Part shown: in pieces, positions 36,052 to 42,619 of the stretch | Position numbering within the stretch: the stretch's first letter is position 1 | Layout: each line of letters opens with the position of its first letter | Source of the DNA: an uncultured Eubacteriales bacterium | GTDB lineage: Bacteria; Bacillota; Clostridia; Oscillospirales; Oscillospiraceae | Assembly: GCA_900316255.1 (NCBI GenBank) | Contig: ONCI01000004.1 | Coordinates: forward strand, 1 to 44,689 | DNA: 44,689 nucleotides | Direction of reading: 5' to 3' | Notes under the pieces: generated by a model | Told to the model about the DNA's origin: nothing | The model's database searches: none | The model's input: only the letters and a program-made list of their open reading frames with translations | Translations under genes and position numbers: made by a program

Positions 36052-36499
36052 CGTTCACCGCCTTGTGGAAGGCAGAAAGCTCATCCTGGGCGGTGTTGAG
36101 ATCCCCTATGAAAAGGGCCTTCTCGGGCATTCGGACGCGGATGTTCTGCTCCATGCCCTGATGGATGCGCTTTTGGGCGCTGCTGCTCTGGGTGATATCG
36201 GCAAGCTCTTCCCGGATCACGATCCCGCCTATGCCGGCGCGGACAGCCGGAAGCTTCTGGAGCAGGTCGCGGCAATACTAAAAGAAAAGCGCTATCACGT
36301 GGGCAATGTAGACTGCACCGTCATTGCCCAGCGTCCGAAGCTTGCCCCCTTTATTTTGCAGATGCGGCAAAACATTGCGGATACTCTGGGCATTTCCACA
36401 GACCGCGTCAGCGTCAAGGCCACCACGGAGGAGGGCCTCGGTTTTACCGGAGAGGGACTCGGCATTGCGGCCCAGGCCATCGCGCTGCTGGAAGAATGA
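36029..36499 (+). CDS. ispF: 2-C-methyl-D-erythritol 2,4-cyclodiphosphate synthase
   Basis: This 156-residue MEP-pathway enzyme closes the cyclodiphosphate ring. Metal ligands D8 and H10 are in [11 protein letters not shown], with the conserved [33 protein letters not shown] and the CTP-site [20 protein letters not shown]. Normal length. AGGAG lies upstream of the ATG inside ispD. The pair provides steps two and five of isoprenoid-precursor synthesis. Confidence 0.95.
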   Translation: MRIGQGYDVHRLVEGRKLILGGVEIPYEKGLLGHSDADVLLHALMDALLGAAALGDIGKLFPDHDPAYAGADSRKLLEQVAAILKEKRYHVGNVDCTVIAQRPKLAPFILQMRQNIADTLGISTDRVSVKATTEEGLGFTGEGLGIAAQAIALLEE

Positions 36500-36521
36500 T
36501 CCGTTCACGAATGGAATAGTC

Positions 36522-36590
36522 CCGCATAGGATGGATTGCATCCTGTGCGGAAAAAGATCCCGCCGGAGGTGGGATCTTTTCTTTTTGGAA
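36522..36590 (+). terminator. Tandem hairpins ending the ispF operon
   Basis: A 12-pair hairpin, CCGCATAGGATG/CATCCTGTGCGG (36522-36550), is followed at once by AAAGATCCC/GGGATCTTT (36553-36579) with a T-rich tail. The second looks like the true terminator; the first is unexplained. Confidence 0.75.
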
Positions 36591-36605
36591 AAGGGGAGTT
36601 CGCTT

Positions 36606-36857
36606 ATGCCGCAATACTGGATCTCCTTTCGATCGCTGACCCACGCGCAAAGAGCCGCGCGCACCCTGGAAAGAAACAGCATTACCGCGATTGTCTCTCG
36701 CCTTCCGCAGGGCGTCAGTCCCAAAGGCTGCGGTTATGCAGTCATCGTCCGCCGGCAGATCCGTGAGGCTGTCAGGCTCCTCGAAGAAGCGCAGATCCCA
36801 AGGGGAATGGTATTTGAAAAGACGGAACGGGGAGACTTCCGGGAGGTGAAGCTTTGA
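36606..36857 (+). CDS. DUF3343-domain protein (putative Se/S carrier-like)
   Basis: This 83-residue protein contains SLTHAQRAARTLERNSI followed by RLPQGVSPKGCGYAVIV. The lone cysteine in GCGYA is the conserved family residue. This Pfam family (PF11823) has been proposed to carry sulfur or selenium because it appears with selenium-metabolism genes and desulfurases. Here it overlaps the desulfurase-like gene by four bases, which supports that idea. AAAAGGGGAG precedes the ATG. Confidence 0.8.
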   Translation: MPQYWISFRSLTHAQRAARTLERNSITAIVSRLPQGVSPKGCGYAVIVRRQIREAVRLLEEAQIPRGMVFEKTERGDFREVKL

Positions 36858-37975
36858 TCTATCTGGATTCTGCCGCCACATCGCTGCTGAAGCCATCCGC
36901 TGTGGGCTATGCCATGGCGGATGCTCTCCGCTCCATGGCAAGTCCCGGGCGGGGAGGCCATGCTCCGTCCATGCTTGCTGCCGATATGGTATTTCGCTGC
37001 CGGGAAAAGGCGGCGGAGCTCTTTCACATGGCGCGGCCGGATCATGTGGTGTTCACCATGAACGCAACCCATGCTTTGAATATCGCAATCGCTTCTCTTG
37101 CCAGGAAAGGCAAGCGGGTCGTTATCTCCGGCTTTGAGCATAATGCCGTCGCCCGACCGCTGTATGCGCAGGGCTGCAGCGTAAAGGTCGCAGGCAGAAA
37201 ACTGTTTGACCCGGAAGACACCGCAAGGTCCTTTCGTAAGGAACTGACCGAAGTCGATTTTGCCGTCTGCACGGTGGTATCCAATGTCTTCGGCTATATT
37301 CTGCCTTACCGTGAGATCTGCGAAATGTGCAGAGAATCCGGCGTACCGCTGATCCTGGACGCCTCTCAGGCTGCCGGGATCCTGGACCTGGATTTTGACG
37401 CTTTGGGCGCGGCATTTATGGCAATGCCCGGTCATAAAGGTCTTCTCGGCCCGCAGGGGACCGGGATCCTTTTGTGCAGAGACCGTGCCCACCCGCTCCT
37501 TTACGGCGGTTCCGGTTCGGAGAGCAGGCTTCAGACCATGCCGGAGGATCTGCCGGAGCGCCTGGAGGCCGGAACTCAGAATGTCTGCGGCATTGCCGGC
37601 TTGCTTGCGGGTATCGACACGGTCCTTTCCAAAACGCCCGATGCCATATTCCAATATGAACACGCGCTATTGCGCCTATCGATCCGGGAGCTGCAGAGCG
37701 CAGACTGCGAACGTTTCACCATCGGCGGAAATCATCAATCCGGCGTTATCTCGCTTCGCAGCCCGCGGGTCGATTGTGAGACGCTTGCTGATAGACTCTC
37801 TGAGCATAAGATCTGCGTGCGCAGCGGGCTTCACTGTGCGCCGCTGGCTCACGAAAGCGCCAGCACCCTGGAAACCGGTACCCTGCGCCTCAGTTTTTCT
37901 CCCTATCTGTCGGAAGGGGAACTCCGGGAAGCCTGCCGTGTGCTCCGTCACATTCTTTCCGATACCGTATCTTAA
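36854..37975 (+). CDS. Cysteine-desulfurase-like PLP enzyme (aminotransferase class V)
   Basis: This 373-residue PLP enzyme probably removes sulfur or selenium from cysteine/selenocysteine. The N-terminal YLDSAATSLLKP, MNATHALNIA near 69-78, DASQAAG near 169-175, the PLP lysine K195 in GHKG, and the active-site cysteine C328 in RSGLHCAPLAHE are all family features. It starts with TTG behind GGGAGGTG and overlaps the DUF3343 stop. It is not in an isc/suf cluster, so a dedicated sulfur or selenium transfer role with its partner is more likely than general Fe-S assembly. Confidence 0.85.
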   Translation: MIYLDSAATSLLKPSAVGYAMADALRSMASPGRGGHAPSMLAADMVFRCREKAAELFHMARPDHVVFTMNATHALNIAIASLARKGKRVVISGFEHNAVARPLYAQGCSVKVAGRKLFDPEDTARSFRKELTEVDFAVCTVVSNVFGYILPYREICEMCRESGVPLILDASQAAGILDLDFDALGAAFMAMPGHKGLLGPQGTGILLCRDRAHPLLYGGSGSESRLQTMPEDLPERLEAGTQNVCGIAGLLAGIDTVLSKTPDAIFQYEHALLRLSIRELQSADCERFTIGGNHQSGVISLRSPRVDCETLADRLSEHKICVRSGLHCAPLAHESASTLETGTLRLSFSPYLSEGELREACRVLRHILSDTVS

Positions 37976-38006
37976 GAGATTTTCAGTTTTATCTTGCTTC
38001 CATCTG

Positions 38007-38035
38007 TTGCCTTTTGCCCGAAAATGCGTTATAAT
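38007..38035 (+). promoter_or_regulatory. Sigma-A promoter of the cdaA operon
   Basis: TTGCCT (38007-38012) and TATAAT (38030-38035) have a 17-base spacer. The roughly 64-base leader contains a TGCGG/CCGCA hairpin before the ribosome site. Confidence 0.8.
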
Positions 38036-38105
38036 ATCCGAATGAATAAAGTGGAGTGGTATGCGGTAAAACCATTGAGGTTCCGCAAAAGAAAAGGATG
38101 ATTGC

Positions 38106-38912
38106 ATGGAAGCTGTAACAAGCGTATTCGTCACCGCCTTCAACGGGATCAAGACCATGGGGATCACGGACCTCAACTCCTACAATCTTGCAAAGGGCGT
38201 CGTTCTGATCCTGATCGTCCTCTGGCTCTCCTATATCTTCCATCTGACCATGATCAATTTCCTTCTCAGAAGGATGGTGGAGCTGGGGCTGATCGCTTTG
38301 GTGGTCCTTTTCCAGCCGGAGCTTCGCCGCCTGCTGGAACGAATGGGGCGGAGCTTTTCTTCCAAGCGCTCTGTCTCCAGCACCGAGATCGAGGACGCTA
38401 TCAGCCAGACCGTTCTGGCCTGCACCCAGATGTCCGCCTCCCATACCGGCGCCCTGCTGATCTTTGAGAGAAAAGAAAAGCTAAACAGCATCATGACGAC
38501 GGGTACCATCATCAATTCCGACATTTCAGCGGAGCTGATCAAGAACCTGTTTTATAACAAGGCTCCTTTGCATGACGGCGCGGTGATCATGCGGGAGGGG
38601 AGGATCGCGGCCGCAGGTTGTGTTCTTCCACTCACCCAGAGCACCAATCTCAGCAAAGAGTTGGGGATGCGCCATCGCGCTGGCATCGGCCTCAGTGAAC
38701 AGTCTGACGCGGTCGTGATCATCGTCTCGGAAGAGACGGGCGACATCTCCCTTGCCGTAGAGGGACTTCTCAAACGGCATCTGAACGGTGGGACGCTGGA
38801 CAAGCTCCTTCGTACGGAACTCATCCGCCAGGAGGAGGAGAGCAGCACAAGGGTTAAGCTCCAGAAAAAGATCCGAGCTTTCTTCAGAGGAGATCAAAAT
38901 GAGAATAATTAG
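38106..38912 (+). CDS. cdaA: Diadenylate cyclase CdaA
   Basis: This 268-residue membrane enzyme makes cyclic di-AMP from two ATP. Three N-terminal hydrophobic stretches (about 5-70) are followed by the DAC domain with LHDGAVI, DGA at 157-159 and RHR at 189-191 in GMRHRAGIG. Normal length. AAAAGGATG is the ribosome site. cdaR overlaps the end by 14 bases, so the regulator is made in step. Cyclic di-AMP controls potassium and osmolyte balance. Confidence 0.95.
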   Translation: MEAVTSVFVTAFNGIKTMGITDLNSYNLAKGVVLILIVLWLSYIFHLTMINFLLRRMVELGLIALVVLFQPELRRLLERMGRSFSSKRSVSSTEIEDAISQTVLACTQMSASHTGALLIFERKEKLNSIMTTGTIINSDISAELIKNLFYNKAPLHDGAVIMREGRIAAAGCVLPLTQSTNLSKELGMRHRAGIGLSEQSDAVVIIVSEETGDISLAVEGLLKRHLNGGTLDKLLRTELIRQEEESSTRVKLQKKIRAFFRGDQNENN

Positions 38913-40179
38913 AAAACTGTTTGACAGCAGACTCTTCTGGATGATCATTTCCTTCCTGGTGTCTCTTTCCATCTGGATCTATGTGGTCTCTGTGGAAACC
39001 GTAGAATCCACCAAGACGTTTCGCAACGTTCCGGTCGAGCTGGTTGGGGAGGATACGCTTCTCAACATGCGGGAGCTTGTGATCACCGATCTGGACACGC
39101 CCACCGTCACGCTGGAGATCTCCGGGCCCCGCAGGATCGTCAATGGCCTGGAGGCCACCGATCTGATCGCCCAGGTCGACGTCAGCAAGCTGTCGCAGAC
39201 AGCCTATACCTCTCTCAACTACACCATCATTTATCCCTCCGGCGTGGATCGCCGCAGCCTTCAGGTCATCAACCGTTCCCGGGATTCCGTAAGCTTCATG
39301 GTGTCCAAGCTCACCAGCAAGTCGGTCCCCGTGCAGGGCGGCTTTGAAGGCAAGACAGACAGCGGCTTTATTCAGGAAACACCGATTTTCGAGCCTTCCA
39401 CCATCACGGTGAGCGGGCCGGAAGTGTACCTGCGCAATGTCCATCACGCCTATGTCACCTTCGGGAAGGATCAGACGCTTGACAGCACCTATTCTGTTGA
39501 TGTGGGATATATCCTGATGGACGCCACTGATCAACCCTGCTCCAATGAGAACATCACCGCCGCGCCGGACATCATTCGGGCGACTCTTCCTGTTCTTGCG
39601 GTGAAAGAAGTCCCGCTCTATATCAGCGTTCAGGGAGGCTCCGGAGCCGCTGCCGAGAATACCCGCATCACTGTCGAGCCCAAGACCCTGAAGCTGGCGG
39701 GAGATTCCGCTGTGCTGGCGGAGATCAACCAGATCCAGCTGGATACCATTGACCTCACCAGCTTCGGCACCAAGTTTACATCCACATATTCGATCCCCGT
39801 TCCCAACGGGATCCGCAACCTGTCCGGTGCTTCGGAGGCCACCGTTACCATTGAGGTTCTTGGCGTGGAAACCAAACTCTTTGATATCGAAGAATTCACC
39901 TGGATCGGCCTGGACGAGGATGTGGAAGTGATCGTGGAGTCCGAGCAGATCCCCGTTCTGCTCCGCGGCCCCCACAATCTCCTGACCCGGGTCACGCCTT
40001 ACACCATTCATGCGGAAGCCGACCTGACAGACCTGATGCAGGGCCTTGGCAGCCATATGGTGACCGTCACCGTCACGGTCCCCTCCATTCCTGGAGTGGG
40101 CGCCATTCAGGAGGACGGACAGCCCGACTACACCGTTGCCATCCGTCTTGTCCGGCGCGGCGAGGAGGCGCAGCCATGA
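38899..40179 (+). CDS. cdaR: CdaR, YbbR-domain regulator of CdaA
   Basis: This 426-residue protein has a short cytoplasmic start, one membrane helix (about 10-32, RLFWMIISFLVSLSIWIYVVSV), and then a long extracytoplasmic part of repeated YbbR domains, for example KTFRNVPVELVG and KSVPVQGGFEGK. CdaR binds CdaA and tunes its activity. It starts inside cdaA (AGAGGAG upstream) and ends by overlapping the next start (ATGA). The usual third gene, glmM, is not here. Confidence 0.92.
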   Translation: MRIIRKLFDSRLFWMIISFLVSLSIWIYVVSVETVESTKTFRNVPVELVGEDTLLNMRELVITDLDTPTVTLEISGPRRIVNGLEATDLIAQVDVSKLSQTAYTSLNYTIIYPSGVDRRSLQVINRSRDSVSFMVSKLTSKSVPVQGGFEGKTDSGFIQETPIFEPSTITVSGPEVYLRNVHHAYVTFGKDQTLDSTYSVDVGYILMDATDQPCSNENITAAPDIIRATLPVLAVKEVPLYISVQGGSGAAAENTRITVEPKTLKLAGDSAVLAEINQIQLDTIDLTSFGTKFTSTYSIPVPNGIRNLSGASEATVTIEVLGVETKLFDIEEFTWIGLDEDVEVIVESEQIPVLLRGPHNLLTRVTPYTIHAEADLTDLMQGLGSHMVTVTVTVPSIPGVGAIQEDGQPDYTVAIRLVRRGEEAQP

Positions 40180-40577
40180 CCCAGGACGCCGTTGTCATCA
40201 AGCTTCTGCCCAAAGAAATGGCTGAGGTCGCCGTCACCCGGGGAACGGCCTGCGGCGGAAACTGCGGCAGCTGTGAAAGCTGCATGTTCCAGACGGAGCT
40301 TCACGTGGAAGCCCGCAATCTGATCCAGGCAAAGCCTGGTCAGAAGGTCGTCATCTCCAGCAAAAGCTCCCGCATCTTCGGCGCAGCCTTTCTGGTCTAT
40401 ATCATGCCCCTGCTCTTCTTCTTTGCTGGCTATGCCGTCGCTGCGCTTTCCGGAGCAGGGGAGGGGATCCGGATCCTGGTGAGTTTTTGCTCGCTCCTTC
40501 TCAGCGCTGCTTTGCTGGTATACACCCAGCGCAGCAAGAATAAAGAAAAATCCATCACCTTTGATATCATCGCGTGA
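40176..40577 (+). CDS. rseC: RseC/MucC-like redox membrane protein
   Basis: This 133-residue protein has the cysteine cluster C26, C30, C33, C36 (CGGNCGSCESC) in an N-terminal cytoplasmic part, followed by AKPGQKVVI and two membrane helices (about 68-88 and 94-113). In other bacteria this family serves SoxR reduction with the Rnf complex. Neither Rnf nor SoxR is nearby. It overlaps cdaR by four bases, so it is part of the cyclic-di-AMP operon. Confidence 0.82.
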   Translation: MTQDAVVIKLLPKEMAEVAVTRGTACGGNCGSCESCMFQTELHVEARNLIQAKPGQKVVISSKSSRIFGAAFLVYIMPLLFFFAGYAVAALSGAGEGIRILVSFCSLLLSAALLVYTQRSKNKEKSITFDIIA

Positions 40578-40593
40578 AGGATCTGGAGGTTTT

Positions 40594-41472
40594 ATGATCA
40601 AAAGCATGACCGGCTACGGCAGCGCGAAAGCGGTCGTCGATGGCCTTGAGATCAGTGTCGAACTCAAAAGCGTAAACAATCGGTATCTGGATACCTCCGT
40701 CCGTATTCCCAGGAGCCTCCTCTTTGCGGAAGAGGCCATCAAGTCCAGGATCCAGTCCCATATCAGCCGCGGCAAGGTGGATGTTTTTGTCACCGTGGAT
40801 GCCTCCCAGGCCGGGGATGTGGTCGTTAAGGTAAACGAGCCTCTGCTCAAAGGCTATCTGGATGCGATCCGCTCCATTTCCGAGGAATACGCGCTCCCTC
40901 AGGATCTCACCGCACTGAGTGTCAGCCGCTTTCCCGATGTGCTCACTGTGGAGAAAAAAGATCTGGATGCCGAGGAGATCGGCGCCGGCATCCTGGAGAT
41001 CGTCGAGCAGGCCCTGCAGGATTTTGACACCATGCGCCTCCGGGAAGGGGAGCGTCTGCGGGACGATGTGCTCAATCGTCTCCAGACCATCGATGCGCTG
41101 GTTTCCACCGTGGAGGAGAAAGCACCCGAAACCGTGGCGGAATATCGACGGCGTCTGGAACAAAAAATGGCGGAGGTCCTTGGCACTGCCGGGATCGATG
41201 AAAATCGCATCCTTGCGGAGGCTGCCATCTTTGCCGATCATATCGCCGTGGACGAGGAGACAGTCCGTCTCCGCAGCCACATGGCCCAGCTGGATACCAT
41301 GATCCGCGGGAATTCTCCCATCGGCCGGAAGATCGATTTTCTGGTGCAGGAATTTAACCGCGAGGCCAACACCATCGGCTCCAAGTGCCAGAATTCCAAG
41401 ATCGCCCATGTGGTGGTGGATCTGAAGTCTGAGATCGAAAAGATCCGTGAGCAGATCCAGAATATCGAGTAA
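40594..41472 (+). CDS. yicC: YicC/YloC-family endoribonuclease
   Basis: This 292-residue protein has the YicC N-terminal signature [11 protein letters not shown] and the substrate-region [19 protein letters not shown], with the conserved end [38 protein letters not shown]. coli YicC and B. subtilis YloC are ribonucleases. TGGAGG precedes the ATG. It heads the conserved yloC-remA-gmk-rpoZ-priA order, suggesting a single operon. Confidence 0.92.
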   Translation: MIKSMTGYGSAKAVVDGLEISVELKSVNNRYLDTSVRIPRSLLFAEEAIKSRIQSHISRGKVDVFVTVDASQAGDVVVKVNEPLLKGYLDAIRSISEEYALPQDLTALSVSRFPDVLTVEKKDLDAEEIGAGILEIVEQALQDFDTMRLREGERLRDDVLNRLQTIDALVSTVEEKAPETVAEYRRRLEQKMAEVLGTAGIDENRILAEAAIFADHIAVDEETVRLRSHMAQLDTMIRGNSPIGRKIDFLVQEFNREANTIGSKCQNSKIAHVVVDLKSEIEKIREQIQNIE

Positions 41473-41486
41473 GCGAGCGTGGCGGT

Positions 41487-41750
41487 ATGAAACTCATCGG
41501 AATCGGATTTGGCAATCTGGTCTCGGCGGAGCGGGTCATCTCCATTGTGAGCCCCGAATCCGCCCCCATCAAGCGAATGATCCAGGAGGTCAGAGAACGT
41601 GGAGCCCTCATCGACGCGTCCTTCGGCCGCAGCACCCGCGCGGTCCTGATCATGGACAGCGGCAATGTGATCCTGTCCGCTCTGACCCCTGAAACTTTGG
41701 CAGCCCGCTTTGAAGGGCGCGCCCTGGAGGAGGAAACGAAAGAACCATGA
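41487..41750 (+). CDS. remA: DUF370/RemA-family DNA-binding regulator
   Basis: This 87-residue protein has the RemA pattern: [27 protein letters not shown] and [28 protein letters not shown]. RemA forms ring-shaped DNA-binding oligomers in Bacillus and activates matrix and osmoprotection genes; the role elsewhere is less clear. The last codon overlaps the gmk start (ATGA). Confidence 0.93.
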   Translation: MKLIGIGFGNLVSAERVISIVSPESAPIKRMIQEVRERGALIDASFGRSTRAVLIMDSGNVILSALTPETLAARFEGRALEEETKEP

Positions 41751-42346
41751 ACGAAAAGGGAAAACTGATCGTGATCTCCGGACCGTCCGGGTCCGGCAAA
41801 AGCACGGTCGTCAACAAGGCGATCCAGGGGAGGGAAGACATGTGCTTTTCCACCTCAGTCACCACCAGGTCTCCCCGGCCCGGCGAGGTGGACGGAAAGG
41901 ACTATTTCTTCATCGATCCCCAGCGTTTTCAGGAGATGGTGGATCGGGACGAGCTTCTGGAGCATGCCCAATATGTGGCCCATTCCTATGGCACACCCCG
42001 CGCCTTCGTAGAGCAGAAGCTTAATGAGGGACTCAACGTGATCCTGGATATCGAGGTCCAGGGAGCCCGCCAGGTCCGGGAAAAGATGAAGGAAGCCGTT
42101 TTGATTTTCATCGTGCCGCCCTCACTGGAGGAACTGCGGCGCAGACTGGTCAATCGGGGCACCGATGCCGCCGACGTGATCGAAGCCAGGCTGCAGCGGG
42201 CTTCCGAAGAACTGAAGGATGCGGACCTTTACGACTATCTCATCATCAACGACGATCTTGAGACTGCGGCTGGGGAGTTTACTTCCATTCTGACTGCCGA
42301 GCATTGCAGAGTTCCCCATAGAATCCACCTGTTGAAAGATTTTTAA
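41747..42346 (+). CDS. gmk: Guanylate kinase
   Basis: This 199-residue enzyme phosphorylates GMP. P-loop GPSGSGKST at 12-20, the GMP site [21 protein letters not shown] near 37-57 and [16 protein letters not shown] near 96-111 are all present. Normal length. It lies four bases within remA and just before rpoZ. Confidence 0.96.
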   Translation: MNEKGKLIVISGPSGSGKSTVVNKAIQGREDMCFSTSVTTRSPRPGEVDGKDYFFIDPQRFQEMVDRDELLEHAQYVAHSYGTPRAFVEQKLNEGLNVILDIEVQGARQVREKMKEAVLIFIVPPSLEELRRRLVNRGTDAADVIEARLQRASEELKDADLYDYLIINDDLETAAGEFTSILTAEHCRVPHRIHLLKDF

Positions 42347-42384
42347 ATATGCGCCGCACAGCGGCAGAAGTGAGGTTATCCATT

Positions 42385-42588
42385 ATGATGCTTTATCCCC
42401 CCGTAGCTGAGCTTGTTGACAAGATCGGCAGCCGTTATCAGCTTGTGAACCTGGTCGCCCGCCGGGCAAGAGCCATCTCCGCCGAGGCGGAAGAGAACCA
42501 GATCTCTCTGGATAGAAAACCGGTTTCCTCCGCCATCGACGAGGTGTATACCGGAAAGCTCTCCATTGCGGAAGCCAAGAACGACTGA
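42385..42588 (+). CDS. rpoZ: RNA polymerase omega subunit
   Basis: This 67-residue protein starts MMLYPPVAELVDKIGSRYQL, then VARRARAISAEAE and VSSAIDEVYTGKL, the omega pattern. Start at 42385 (or the next ATG at 42388) is preceded by AAGTGAGG; an earlier in-frame ATG at 42349 lacks a ribosome site. It is the fourth gene of the conserved string; coaBC, which is often found between rpoZ and priA, is absent. Confidence 0.93.
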   Translation: MMLYPPVAELVDKIGSRYQLVNLVARRARAISAEAEENQISLDRKPVSSAIDEVYTGKLSIAEAKND

Positions 42589-42619
42589 TTTCAATCCTCA
42601 GAAAGGGCGGTGATCCAGT

